Source: an uncultured Prevotella sp. (GTDB lineage Bacteria > Bacteroidota > Bacteroidia > Bacteroidales > Bacteroidaceae). Taken from it: DNA of 47,828 nucleotides. Made by a program: the position numbers and the translations under genes. The notes under the pieces are model-generated. The model was not told where the DNA came from. It did not search any database and saw only the letters and a list, made by a program, of their open reading frames with translations. The DNA is taken from NCBI GenBank assembly GCA_905233425.1, contig CAJOEC010000028.1, positions 1-47,828 of the forward strand, in the 5' to 3' direction. Below, piece by piece: positions 26,181 through 34,977 of the stretch; position 1 is the stretch's first letter; every line of letters begins with the position of its first letter.

Positions 26181-27541
26181 TAGTGGCGGCTGCATAGCAG
26201 CAGCACGTGGCCACCGTCGGCCTGTGTTGTGGCAAAGATGTAGTCGGTGCCTCCGTCGGCGAGTTTGAGACGTTGGCGGAGCTGCTGTACAGAAAGTGGG
26301 AAGTTGCGGACGGCGATGTTGGCTTGATGCAGATGGCCAAGTGTGGCCTTGAGGTCACGTTTGTTCATGGTCGACACTGCTTCTATGCGGAAGCGTCGGC
26401 CGGGGAAGCCGGCGATGGGCGTCTCCGATGTGAAGAGGTGGCTGTTTGGGGCTATCTGGCGGATGCCGAAGGAGGCTGCGAGGTCGTCGAAACAGCCAGC
26501 TTTCATGATTGCGGCGTTGGGCTCGTAGAGGAATGAGGAGGCCCGAGGGAAAAGCTTCTGGAACGGTGGCCGGCAGTCATTTGTGGCTGCCCCTGCCGGG
26601 GTGGGGGGCTGCAGGGAGAAATGTTGGGAAGAAAGTGCTGGCTCTACGGTGAATATTGTCTGGTGGCCGTCGGATGAGCGTATGTCGGTGCAGACGAGCA
26701 GAGGGCGGTCGCAGTGGTGGGTTAGCACGATGAGCAGCTCCTTGCACTCATTGTCGACGGCCACGATGTGGATTTGCCCAACGTGGTTTTGGCCAAGGTC
26801 GTCGGTGGCCTTGCGCCAGTCGAGCATGGGCGAGAGCTTCAGCATGACGTGGTCGGAATGCTGCAGGAGCATGGGGACAAGGGGGACGACGTTGGGCGAG
26901 CAGTCGGCGAGTGAGTAGGTGCGCTGTCCGTGTGTGTCGCGTCGGGCGGGGTCGAGGTAGATGAGGACAGAGGACTGCGATGGTGACAGCGAGGGCGCTT
27001 CTTGGGACTGCGGCACCGCTGTGTACGTGACAGAGGAGAGCCATGACTCGGCATCGGCACAGACGGTCTTCGCGTTGCTCCTGCCTAAGAGGGCGAGGTT
27101 GTGGGTGGCGATGGCACATAGCTGCGGGTCGCGCTCCACGTAGACAGCCTCGTCGAAGGCCTCGGCCATGAAGGAGAAATCCACGCCAAAACCGCCGGTG
27201 AGGTCGATGAGCAGCGACCCTGCTGAGGGGGGCTTGGGACAGCGGCCGGGGCTTGACTTGCAGGACTCATCAGGATGGGTGTTGAGCTTAACGGCCAGTT
27301 GGGCCTTGTATCTTGCGGTGAGTTCGCTGGAGCATTGCTCCATGTTCAGGCGTGGTGGGTAGACGATGCCCTCGTTGGCGGCCCATGAGGGCAGCTTGCG
27401 CCGGGCTGTCTGTCGTCCCTGAATCTGCTGGAGTGCGAGGGTGAGATCCACGTCAGGGTTCTTGCATCCGTGAAGAGCCAGCATACGCACGTCGTCGTGC
27501 GAATGCTGGCTCACAAACTGTAGCGTCGCTTCGTTGAGCAT
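26180..27541 (-). CDS. THUMP-like class I SAM-dependent methyltransferase
   Basis: 453 residues resembling the Bacteroidales proteins with a PG_1098-type ferredoxin-like domain and a THUMP-like tail. The SAM-binding motif reads LLIDLTGGFGVDFSFMAEAF near residue 110, the acidic binding loop YVERDPQL follows, and motif IV is LIYLDPARRD. The C-terminal part has FLYEPNAAIMKAG and SHLFTSETPIAGFPGR. Probably modifies RNA; the target is unknown. It starts 23 bases after the stop of the upstream nuclease gene, so it likely belongs to the same minus-strand transcript. Confidence 0.82.
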   Translation of the reverse strand: MLNEATLQFVSQHSHDDVRMLALHGCKNPDVDLTLALQQIQGRQTARRKLPSWAANEGIVYPPRLNMEQCSSELTARYKAQLAVKLNTHPDESCKSSPGRCPKPPSAGSLLIDLTGGFGVDFSFMAEAFDEAVYVERDPQLCAIATHNLALLGRSNAKTVCADAESWLSSVTYTAVPQSQEAPSLSPSQSSVLIYLDPARRDTHGQRTYSLADCSPNVVPLVPMLLQHSDHVMLKLSPMLDWRKATDDLGQNHVGQIHIVAVDNECKELLIVLTHHCDRPLLVCTDIRSSDGHQTIFTVEPALSSQHFSLQPPTPAGAATNDCRPPFQKLFPRASSFLYEPNAAIMKAGCFDDLAASFGIRQIAPNSHLFTSETPIAGFPGRRFRIEAVSTMNKRDLKATLGHLHQANIAVRNFPLSVQQLRQRLKLADGGTDYIFATTQADGGHVLLLCSRH

Positions 27542-27564
27542 GGCACTGGGGCTTTAAGAACCGG

Positions 27565-29319
27565 TTAATTCCCTGCCCCTTCCTTTTCACCGGCCATGAC
27601 CGATATAACCTTTGCGATGTCGGCCACGTCGACGGTGCCGTCACCGTTCACGTCGGCCACATAGTATGGGTCGGTTCCCGGCTCTATGTTGGCATCCCAT
27701 CCGTTGGCCATCACGTCGATGATCATTGCAATGTCGGCCACGTCGGTTACCCCGTCACTGTTCACGTCGCCTGGCACCGGGTCGGGCGGGACGGGTGGTG
27801 TAGGGGGGCTGACCTTCACCTTGAGGTGGGACAGCTGCATGTGTCCCGAACCGTTGTTCACGCTGAAGACGACGCTCGGTGCAGGCCCTGTCCATGCGAC
27901 TCCGTCGATAGTGCCTGTGTTGCACTGCATGGTCTTGCCGTCCTTGTTGAGCACAAGCGTGAACTCGGCTTCTTCCATCTCCCCGTCGTAGCAGCTCACG
28001 GTGATGGTGTTTCCTGGATAAAGACGTATCTGCGAGTCGTTGATATACTGGTTTGCGCCAGTTCCCTTCGAGTAGGTCACGGTGATGCCGTCCTGCGTCC
28101 CGGTGAAGTCGCCCATCTGCTTGGAAACTACAGAACCTCCGAAGCTGGTGCCGAAAAACTCGTTGTTCAGTGCAATGGTCACCTCGTCGGCGGTCTGCGT
28201 CGAGTCGCCCGGCAGGCTGCTCTTGATTGTGAATCTGGCCTCCGTCTGGTAGCTTGTCCTCATGCTGTCCTTCACCGCTATGGCTTTCAGCGTTGTGGTG
28301 GCCTTCAGCGTTATGGGGTCTTCATACAACAGACTGCTCGTCGTGGCGTCGTTGCCGTCGATGGTATAGTAGATGGTGGCGCTGTCGGTGGCGCAGCTTA
28401 TAGTTACGACAACGCTGTCGGTGAACGTGCCGCCGTTTGGCGAGAACGTGGGCTGTTCCACCCGCTCGGCTATGACAATGCCGCTGTCGTAGTCGTCGTA
28501 GCTGAAGGGCACGTCCTTCTTCGAGCCCCAGATGTACTCCTCCAGTCCGGGGTAGTCGATGAAGGGGTTGCGGTTGCCCTGCACGTCGGACTTGGCTATG
28601 GCGTTGTTGCGTGCAATCTCAACGTCGTCGATGGGGTCGAGCTGGCTCCACCTTACCAGCATGTCGTATGCCCACTTTGCCAGAGGCTCGTACTTGGTGT
28701 CGCCGGTGAACATTGGTCCGCTCCACCCCGTGCAGGTGTTCTCGTAGCGTGTTGCCATGTAGAAGTATATGCGTGCGATGTCGCCCTTCACCTCGTCGTT
28801 AGGTTCGAAGACGGTTCCCGTGTATCCCGGTGTCTTGCACGGGCCGAGCTTGCTGTATCCGTTTGCCGACGTGTAGGTTGCCGTGCCCACCTCCCCGAAT
28901 GGATGGTTGCTCCGCTTTCCGTTGACGAATCCGTCGGTGGGCACCACGTAGGTTATGTCGCCGGCCTTCGATGCTCCCCAGTCCTGTGGCACGAGGTGTT
29001 CGCGGTTGTAGCAGTCGCCTTCCTTCTTGTAGGTTCCGGCCTTGTCCGTCACGTGCTCGTAGTTGGTGATGTTCGAGTACCAGTCGCGCACCTTCCCGTC
29101 GGCGCGTGAGTCGGTCTTTTTGTACAGCTCGATGAAATTGTCATACGTCGGGGTTCTCGTCTGTTTCGAGATAATGTTGTAGAAGGCCGTCTTCAGCGCC
29201 TCGCCTTTCTTTCCGTCGGCGTTCTTGTAGTACGTGCCCGAGCCGTTGGGGCCTTGTGCCCATGTGCCCATCGTGGCCGCAGCCATGAGGCAGAGGGTCA
29301 GTAGTGTCTTTCTCTTCAT
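27565..29319 (-). CDS. Secreted endonuclease I with chitobiase-like and dockerin-like domains
   Basis: 584 residues. Signal peptide to about 21 (TMGTWAQ). Residues 22-265 are the EndA/endonuclease I beta-beta-alpha-metal domain: YNREHLVPQDWG around residue 108 with the catalytic histidine, and FEPNDEVKGDIARIYFYMA. A chitobiase C-terminal-type segment (PNGGTFTDSVVVTISC...YYTIDG) and a beta domain shared with the next gene (TIALNNEFFGTSF...) follow. Two dockerin-like calcium loops, DVNSDGVTDVADIA and DVNGDGTVDVADIA, end it. It degrades DNA outside the cell by family knowledge. Confidence 0.9.
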   Translation of the reverse strand: MKRKTLLTLCLMAAATMGTWAQGPNGSGTYYKNADGKKGEALKTAFYNIISKQTRTPTYDNFIELYKKTDSRADGKVRDWYSNITNYEHVTDKAGTYKKEGDCYNREHLVPQDWGASKAGDITYVVPTDGFVNGKRSNHPFGEVGTATYTSANGYSKLGPCKTPGYTGTVFEPNDEVKGDIARIYFYMATRYENTCTGWSGPMFTGDTKYEPLAKWAYDMLVRWSQLDPIDDVEIARNNAIAKSDVQGNRNPFIDYPGLEEYIWGSKKDVPFSYDDYDSGIVIAERVEQPTFSPNGGTFTDSVVVTISCATDSATIYYTIDGNDATTSSLLYEDPITLKATTTLKAIAVKDSMRTSYQTEARFTIKSSLPGDSTQTADEVTIALNNEFFGTSFGGSVVSKQMGDFTGTQDGITVTYSKGTGANQYINDSQIRLYPGNTITVSCYDGEMEEAEFTLVLNKDGKTMQCNTGTIDGVAWTGPAPSVVFSVNNGSGHMQLSHLKVKVSPPTPPVPPDPVPGDVNSDGVTDVADIAMIIDVMANGWDANIEPGTDPYYVADVNGDGTVDVADIAKVISVMAGEKEGAGN

Positions 29320-29344
29320 TATAGGTTCAAGTTATAGGTTTGTT

Positions 29345-30829
29345 TTAGTGTCCTGCCATTATGGCGATGATGTTTGCAATGTCGGCCACGTCCACCGTTC
29401 CGTCGCCGTTCACGTCGGCTGATGCGGACGAGACGTCCGCGTTCCCAGACATCACATTGATGACGGTGGCAATGTCGGCCACGTCCACCGTTCCGTCGCC
29501 GTTCACGTCGCCTTTGACGGCGTTCTTCGTGCGTTTAATCGTGATGCTTTCAAGGTAGAACACCCCGTTACCGTCGTCGAGGTGGAATGTCACCTTCGAC
29601 GCGTCGCCAGTCCAGTGGTAGCCGTCGAGCGTTTCGTCGCCGACCATGAGCACCTTGTTTGCATCGTTCTTCCTCACCTTGAAGGTGATGTCCTGCATCG
29701 TGGCGTCGGTTGCTGTCACCACCAGCAGGTTCCTCTGGTAGAGGCGTATGTGGTCATTGCCGAGGTACATGTTCCGCCCTTCGTTGCCGAGTGCATACTC
29801 CACGGTGACGTTGCTCTTCTCGCCCCTGAGCGTGCACGATGCCGCTGCCGGCCTGGTGCCCGTCCACTCGCTTCCGAAGAACCGGCTGTTGAGTGCGATG
29901 GTGACTGTTGGGGTGAACGGCGGCTCTGTATATTCGCTGTCGTCGCCATACGTGAACGGCTGGTCGCGCAGTCCGCCCCATACATACTGTTCCAGTCCCG
30001 GATAGTCCACGTAGGGGTTTCGGTTGCCTTGTACACGCCAGACGCCCTGGTTGCGGGCCTGCTCGATGCTGTCCACGGGGTCCTGCTCGCTCCATCGCAT
30101 GAGCATGTCCATGACCCACGGCTGCATCGGCTCGTAGGCCGTTCCGGCGTTGTCGAACACGTAGGTCGCCGTGCGGCTGCTGCGCCATGGCCACGACATG
30201 ATGATGTCCTCGTAGGCGGTCATCATGTAGAAATATATCCGGGCTATGTCGCCCTTTATCTCGTCGTTGGGTTCGAACACCTTCGTCAGGCCCGTCGGTG
30301 CGCCCAGGTTTTTGTTGGGTGCGCCCCAGCGGCTGTACCCGTTCTTCGACGTGCTCACCTGCGACGCCTTGTCGGTCACCTCGCCGAAGGGGTTGTCGCT
30401 GCGCATCCCGTTGAGTCTCGCGTCGGTGGGCACCACGTGGGCTATGTCCGAGTACATGGGGTCGGTCTTGCTGCCGAACCAGCTCTGCGGCAACAGATGC
30501 TCGCGGTTGTAGCCCAGGCCTTCCTCTTTCTCCCCCGAGGAGAAATTGCTTCCCGGCTCATACTGCGTGGCATTGCTGTACCAGTCGCGCAAGTATCCGT
30601 CGGGGCGCACGTCGGTCAGCCGGTAGGCCTCCTTCAGGCCTACATATCCCGAATAGCCCACGACCTTGGGGTCGCGTATTATCTGGAACAGGGCTGTCTT
30701 CAGTTCCGCGCCCTTCTTGCCGTTGGCCGGGCGGTAGTAGCGGCCGGTGCCTGCCGGCCCCTGCGCCCATACCGTCGAGGCCGCGAACAGCAGCGCTATT
30801 AATATATAAAGATGTGTAGCGCCTTTCAT
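29345..30829 (-). CDS. Secreted endonuclease I paralogue with dockerin-like tail
   Basis: 494 residues from ATG 30829; that start gives the clean signal peptide MKGATHLYILIALLFAASTVW and lies one base after the stop of the DUF6078 gene, implying coupled translation. The nuclease motif is YNREHLLPQSWFG and the second motif FEPNDEIKGDIARIYFYMM. The beta domain (TIALNSRFFGSEW...) and two DVNGDGTVDVADIA loops mirror the downstream gene, but the chitobiase-like segment is missing. Tandem duplication with domain loss or gain is the simplest history. Confidence 0.9.
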   Translation of the reverse strand: MKGATHLYILIALLFAASTVWAQGPAGTGRYYRPANGKKGAELKTALFQIIRDPKVVGYSGYVGLKEAYRLTDVRPDGYLRDWYSNATQYEPGSNFSSGEKEEGLGYNREHLLPQSWFGSKTDPMYSDIAHVVPTDARLNGMRSDNPFGEVTDKASQVSTSKNGYSRWGAPNKNLGAPTGLTKVFEPNDEIKGDIARIYFYMMTAYEDIIMSWPWRSSRTATYVFDNAGTAYEPMQPWVMDMLMRWSEQDPVDSIEQARNQGVWRVQGNRNPYVDYPGLEQYVWGGLRDQPFTYGDDSEYTEPPFTPTVTIALNSRFFGSEWTGTRPAAASCTLRGEKSNVTVEYALGNEGRNMYLGNDHIRLYQRNLLVVTATDATMQDITFKVRKNDANKVLMVGDETLDGYHWTGDASKVTFHLDDGNGVFYLESITIKRTKNAVKGDVNGDGTVDVADIATVINVMSGNADVSSASADVNGDGTVDVADIANIIAIMAGH

Positions 30830-30830
30830 G

Positions 30831-31271
30831 TCACCAGTCGTAGTCTTCCACGTAGCTGTCAAACTTCACGTCGCCGTCCCAGCCCGCCTTGCGGAACAGT
30901 TTGCGTATGTCTGCCTGCATGGCTGGCGAAATGAGCTTGTTGCCCTTGCGGTACTCGAAGTAGGTTGTGCGCTTGTAACGCTCCATCAGCTCGCCGCGCA
31001 CTTGGCTGACAACGCTTCTGGGCATGTCGTCGGTGAACAAGCCGGTCATTCCACATGCCATCTGCACCTTGCTGCCTGTGCGGTATAAGGGGCATTTGTC
31101 TGTGCCCACATTGTCGTGGAGCGGGTTGACGCACTTCGCGACTGGCAGCCTTGAAGGATAGTACTTGCCCACTGAGGAGCGTAGACACTGCCCACTGAGG
31201 GGGCATCCGGCAACGTAGCATACTGTATAGCCGTTGGCCGCTTTTTCTGTAAAGAGTTCTTCTTTTGTCAT
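30831..31271 (-). CDS. DUF6078 family protein
   Basis: 146 residues, cysteine-rich in the first half: CYVAGCPLSGQC, then KCVNPLH, KCPLYR and ACGMTG, suggesting a metal site. The second half is basic (MERYKRTTYFEYRKGNKLISPA). No signal peptide, so cytoplasmic. This pattern is the Bacteroidales DUF6078 family of unknown function. It leads a minus-strand cluster with two secreted nucleases and a methyltransferase; its own promoter is at 31337-31368. Confidence 0.82.
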   Translation of the reverse strand: MTKEELFTEKAANGYTVCYVAGCPLSGQCLRSSVGKYYPSRLPVAKCVNPLHDNVGTDKCPLYRTGSKVQMACGMTGLFTDDMPRSVVSQVRGELMERYKRTTYFEYRKGNKLISPAMQADIRKLFRKAGWDGDVKFDSYVEDYDW

Positions 31272-31336
31272 TATTGTTGTTTTTTATGTGGGAGGAGTTG
31301 TGCGGCAGGAACGCCGCACCTCCTACTTGGTGGCTG

Positions 31337-31368
31337 CAAAGGTACGAAAAAGTTCCGACACCTCCAAA
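31337..31368 (-). promoter_or_regulatory. Promoter of the DUF6078-nuclease cluster
   Basis: Minus strand TTTG (31365-31368), 20 bases, TACCTTTG (31337-31344). The leader to ATG 31271 is about 60 bases. This promoter could serve all four genes down to 26180, as their gaps are 1, 25 and 23 bases. Confidence 0.75.
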
Positions 31369-31397
31369 TATTTCGCCGGGGAAAAGCTGAAAAAATG

Positions 31398-31514
31398 CTC
31401 CGAGGGGCCAAAAAGTCCGCCCGGAGCGGACTTTGAGTTCGCCCGGCGCGAACTCCGAGTCCGCACGGCGCGAACTGACAGTTCGCCCGGCGCGAACTTT
31501 TTGGCCCCTCGGAG
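31398..31514. repeat. Compound palindrome cluster, copy 2
   Basis: Outer arms CTCCGAGGGGCCAAAAAGT and ACTTTTTGGCCCCTCGGAG are exact complements. Between them are four palindromes: one GTCCGCCCGGAGCGGAC, then three of the AGTTCGCCCGGCGCGAACT type. The DNA could fold as one cruciform or as several. It has the same family and layout as 12809-12904. Together with two promoters it fills the gap 31272-31646. Confidence 0.85.
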
Positions 31515-31620
31515 GCCTTGGACAATGGCCTCGGAGGCCCTTGGGCGACGGCCCGTGCGAAAGTTTGCAAAAAAAATGACTTTCGCTGAGAGGGAGTGTG
31601 CTTTTCTGACAAATTATTCG

Positions 31621-31628
31621 TACCTTTG
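31621..31628 (+). promoter_or_regulatory. -7 box of radA
   Basis: TACCTTTG followed by CAC, 19 bases before ATG 31647. The -33 element is weak. Confidence 0.6.
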
Positions 31629-31646
31629 CACTCAAACATCAGCATT

Positions 31647-33257
31647 ATGGCAAAAGACAAGACCGTTTACGTATGTAGCAACTGCGGGCAGGAGAGCGCC
31701 AAATGGGTTGGCAAGTGCCCCGCCTGCGGACAGTGGAACACCATGAAGGAGATGCGCGTGGCCGCCGACACCGCCCGCCAGACAGCCACCACGGCTGCGG
31801 CAAAGGCCGGCCATGCCCTGAGAAAGAACCGTGTGCTGCGCCTCAACGAGATCAGCAGCCACGACGACCCGCGCATTGATATGCGTGACGACGAGCTGAA
31901 CCGCGTGCTCGGCGGGGGCCTCGTGCCCGGCAGCATAGTGCTCCTCGGCGGCGAGCCGGGCATAGGCAAGTCGACGCTCCTGCTGCAGACTATGCTCGCC
32001 CTCGCTTCACCTCACGGACAGAAGGAGGCGATGCGCATCCTCTACGTCAGCGGTGAGGAGAGCGCCCACCAGCTGAAGATGCGTGCCGAAAGATTGTTGA
32101 GTGTTAAGAGTTCAGAGTTGAGAGACTTTACTAACAATTCAGAGGAAAAGTCTCTCAACCCTCAACCCTCAACTCTCAACAATTCAGAGGAAAAGTCTCT
32201 CAACCCTCAACCATCAACTCTCAACAATTCAGAGGAAAAGTCTCTCAACCCTCAACCCTCAACTCTCAACAATTCAGAGGAAAAGTCTCTCAACCCTCAA
32301 CCCTCAACTCTCAACAACAACCTTCTCATTCTCTGCGAGAACTCCTTGGAGACCGTCTTCGAGCACATACGCGACGTGCGGCCCGAACTGCTCGTCGTCG
32401 ACTCCATCCAGACCATCGCCACCGACGAGGTGGAGTCGAGCGCCGGCTCGGTGGCACAGGTGCGCGAGTGTGCCTCCGCCCTGCTTCGCTTCGCCAAGAC
32501 CAGCGGCGTGCCCGTCATCCTCATAGGCCACATCACGAAGGAGGGCACGCTGGCCGGGCCGAAGATACTTGAGCACATCGTCGACACCGTCATACAGTTT
32601 GAGGGCGACCAACACTACATGTACCGCATACTGCGCTCGATGAAGAACCGTTTCGGCTCGACATCTGAGCTGGGCATCTACGAGATGGAGCAGAACGGTC
32701 TTCGACAGGTCAGCAATCCCTCGGAGCTTCTCCTCACGCAAGAGCACGAGGGCCTCTCGGGCATAGCCATAAGCACGGCCATCGAGGGCGTCCGCCCCTT
32801 CCTCTTGGAGACACAGGCACTCGTCTCGACCGCCGCTTACGGCACCCCGCAGCGCCAGGCCACAGGCTTCGACCAGAGGCGGCTGAACATGCTCCTCGCC
32901 GTGCTTGAGAAGCGCGTCGGCTTCAAGCTGGTGCAGAAGGACGTGTTCATCAACATCGCCGGCGGCCTGCGCGTCACCGACCTCGCCATGGATCTCAGCG
33001 TCATCGCCGCCGTCCTCTCCAGCAATGTCGACACGCCGTTGGAGCCGGGCTGGTGTATGTGTGGCGAGGTGGGCCTGAGCGGCGAGGTGCGCCCCGTCAG
33101 CCGCATAGAGCAGCGCGTGGCCGAGGCCCAGAAGCTGGGCTTCAGCCACATCATCATCCCCCGCCTCAACATGCAGGGTTTTGACGCCAAGAAATACAAC
33201 ATACAGCTCCACCCCGTGAGAAAAGTGGAAGAGGCCCTGCGTGCGCTCTTCGGATGA
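31647..33257 (+). CDS. radA: DNA repair protein RadA with a repeat-derived insert
   Basis: 536 residues against about 455-460 for usual RadA. The N-terminal zinc finger (VCSNCGQESAKWVGKCPACGQW), the P-loop GGEPGIGKSTLL, the KNRFG motif (MKNRFGSTSELGI) and the Lon-protease-like C-terminal domain are all present. The extra length is one insert of about 70 residues after KMRAERLLS, made mainly of four 15-residue copies of NNSEEKSLNPQPSTL. ATG 31647 starts the zinc-finger domain and follows the promoter. A glycosyltransferase gene overlaps the stop by four bases. Confidence 0.95.
   Translation: MAKDKTVYVCSNCGQESAKWVGKCPACGQWNTMKEMRVAADTARQTATTAAAKAGHALRKNRVLRLNEISSHDDPRIDMRDDELNRVLGGGLVPGSIVLLGGEPGIGKSTLLLQTMLALASPHGQKEAMRILYVSGEESAHQLKMRAERLLSVKSSELRDFTNNSEEKSLNPQPSTLNNSEEKSLNPQPSTLNNSEEKSLNPQPSTLNNSEEKSLNPQPSTLNNNLLILCENSLETVFEHIRDVRPELLVVDSIQTIATDEVESSAGSVAQVRECASALLRFAKTSGVPVILIGHITKEGTLAGPKILEHIVDTVIQFEGDQHYMYRILRSMKNRFGSTSELGIYEMEQNGLRQVSNPSELLLTQEHEGLSGIAISTAIEGVRPFLLETQALVSTAAYGTPQRQATGFDQRRLNMLLAVLEKRVGFKLVQKDVFINIAGGLRVTDLAMDLSVIAAVLSSNVDTPLEPGWCMCGEVGLSGEVRPVSRIEQRVAEAQKLGFSHIIIPRLNMQGFDAKKYNIQLHPVRKVEEALRALFG
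32117..32312. repeat. Four 45-bp tandem repeats inside radA
   Basis: Copies start at 32133, 32178, 32223 and 32268. They are nearly identical (one visible base difference, CCATC for CCCTC, in copy 2). Each unit holds AACAATTCAGAGGAAAAG and a TCAACCC-rich half. The bases before copy 1 (GTTGAGAGACTTT, from 32117) pair exactly with AAAGTCTCTCAAC in the units, so the array can fold back. A 45-base period keeps the radA frame at any copy number. Confidence 0.92.
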
Positions 33258-34144
33258 CCATGAGACAAGAACTCTCGATACTTATTCCGGCATACAACGG
33301 CGACTGCCGCGAGCAGGTGAAAGCATTGAGTCGGCAGGCGGAGGCCGTCGACGGGCTGCGCTATGAGATAATCGTGGCCGACGACGGGTCGACCGACCGA
33401 CGCTGTGTGGAGCTGTGCCGCGAGGTGGAGCTGCTGCCCCATTGCCGCTTCATCGACCGTGGGGTGAACTGCGGACGTGCCGCCATACGCAATTTCCTGG
33501 CCCGCGAGGCCCGCTACGAGTGGCTGCTCTTCATGGACTGCGACATGACCATCGTCGCCGACGACTTCATACGCAGATACCTCGAGACCACGCTCCCCGG
33601 TGTCATCTATGGCGGCTATGTCGTTGGCGAGGGCGAACCGTCGTGTCTGCGCTTTATCTACGAGCGGAAGTGTGCCCCGCAACACACCGCTGAAGAGCGC
33701 CGCAAGCGCCCGTTCATGCACTTCCACACGTGCAACATACTTGTGCCGCGACAGGTGCTGATGGACTTTCCCTTCGACGAGCGCTTCCGCCACTACGGCT
33801 ACGAGGACGTGCTCTTCGGCAAGCGGCTGAAACGGGAGGGCATCACGGTGAGCCATCTCGACAACCCCGCCGGATTCTGCACCTTCGAGGACAACGCCCA
33901 TTTCGTCAGCAAGACCGAGGAGGGGCTGCGCACGCTCCATCAGTTCCGCGACGACCTGCGCGGTTACTCAAACATGATAACCTTTGCCGAGGGAATACAC
34001 TTGTCGCCTGTGCGCTGGGCCATACGTCTGTGGCACCGCATGGCAGGGCCTGTCGAGCGCCGCAACCTCTGCGGAAAGAGTCCCAGTCTGCGGGTGTTCA
34101 AACTCTACAAGCTGGGATATTACATGTCGTTGCCTGAGAAATAG
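33254..34144 (+). CDS. GT2-family glycosyltransferase
   Basis: 296 residues with a GT-A fold: LSILIPAYNGDCREQV, IIVADDGSTDRR for nucleotide binding, and the metal-binding acidic pair in LLFMDCDMTIV. The C-terminal part is basic and aromatic (WAIRLWHRMAGPVERRN). ATG 33254 overlaps the radA stop (ATGA), so translation is coupled; an ATG six bases later is possible. Substrate unknown. Confidence 0.87.
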   Translation: MTMRQELSILIPAYNGDCREQVKALSRQAEAVDGLRYEIIVADDGSTDRRCVELCREVELLPHCRFIDRGVNCGRAAIRNFLAREARYEWLLFMDCDMTIVADDFIRRYLETTLPGVIYGGYVVGEGEPSCLRFIYERKCAPQHTAEERRKRPFMHFHTCNILVPRQVLMDFPFDERFRHYGYEDVLFGKRLKREGITVSHLDNPAGFCTFEDNAHFVSKTEEGLRTLHQFRDDLRGYSNMITFAEGIHLSPVRWAIRLWHRMAGPVERRNLCGKSPSLRVFKLYKLGYYMSLPEK

Positions 34145-34176
34145 GGTTTTTCCTATATGTTTTTCGGAAAATCCCT

Positions 34177-34206
34177 TTTGGGTTTCAGAAAAAAGCACTA
34201 TCTTTG
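34177..34206 (+). promoter_or_regulatory. Promoter of the glycine-zipper lipoprotein gene
   Basis: TTTG at 34177-34180, 18 bases, TATCTTTG at 34199-34206. The ATG at 34231 follows after a short leader. Confidence 0.65.
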
Positions 34207-34230
34207 CACAAACTTTTAACAAAGAGAGCT

Positions 34231-34977
34231 ATGAAGAAGAATCTAATGTTGATGTTGGGTGCAGCCTTGCTTCTCAGCAGCTGCTACAGCACCGGTGAAG
34301 GTGCATTCGTAGGCGGCCAGTTCGGCTATGTCATAGGTTCGGCCATCGGCGGTATCACCGGCGGTCCCCGAGGCCACGACTTGGGTGCGCTCATAGGTAC
34401 TGTGGGCGGTGTCGCAGCAGGTGCCGCCATTGGGGCAGCATCGGAGAATGCACGCGAGCAGCAGGCCAGCGAGACGGCAGCAGCACGCCGCAGCAACCGC
34501 GACAGTGGCTACGACAGCGGCTACAGCAACAGGGAGAGCAGCCGTTATGACGACAGCGGTTACGATCCGAGGGGACGTGGCGACGACCGTGTGAGCCTCG
34601 GTCTGGCAGGGCCTGGCGAGAGACTCGAGATACGCAATGCCGCCATCGAGGAGAGCGTCCGTGACGGAGTGCTCACCAGAGGTGAGGAATGCACCGTGAG
34701 GTTCGAGATTTTCAACACCTCAGCCAGCCCCGTCCACAATGTCCGTCCGTTGGTGGGCGACGTCACAGGAAACAAGCACGTGAAAATATCGCCCAACCTG
34801 CTCATTGAGAGCATTGGCCCGAGGCAGGGCGTAAGATATACTGCCACTATCGTGGCCGACAGGAAACTGAACGACGGAGAGATAAAGGTGATGGTGGGCG
34901 TGGCCCAGGGGACAATGGGCGAGCTGACATCGCAGACACGCTATTTCACCGTGCCTACGGCAAAATCGGCAAGATGA
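34231..34977 (+). CDS. Glycine-zipper lipoprotein
   Basis: 248 residues from ATG 34231, chosen for its lipobox (LLLSSC, cysteine 18); the frame also opens at 34204, inside the promoter region. Residues about 25-75 are glycine-zipper-like ([30 protein letters not shown]), a membrane-inserting pattern seen in outer-membrane lipoproteins. A Ser/Tyr/Arg/Asp-rich linker ([20 protein letters not shown]) leads to a beta domain ([15 protein letters not shown]...FEIFNTS...TRYFTV). The last 23 bases overlap the convergent rlpA gene. Confidence 0.8.
   Translation: MKKNLMLMLGAALLLSSCYSTGEGAFVGGQFGYVIGSAIGGITGGPRGHDLGALIGTVGGVAAGAAIGAASENAREQQASETAAARRSNRDSGYDSGYSNRESSRYDDSGYDPRGRGDDRVSLGLAGPGERLEIRNAAIEESVRDGVLTRGEECTVRFEIFNTSASPVHNVRPLVGDVTGNKHVKISPNLLIESIGPRQGVRYTATIVADRKLNDGEIKVMVGVAQGTMGELTSQTRYFTVPTAKSAR

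Noticed and set aside
27826..29109. 427-codon plus-strand frame over the first nuclease gene
   Set aside because: Low-complexity Val/Arg/His composition typical of antisense shadow frames; the minus strand has clear endonuclease I motifs.
29582..30802. 406-codon plus-strand frame over the second nuclease gene
   Set aside because: Same shadow pattern as the frame over its paralogue, no recognisable domain.
32133..32312. CRISPR-like look of the radA repeats
   Set aside because: The repeats are contiguous with no unique spacers and are in the radA frame.
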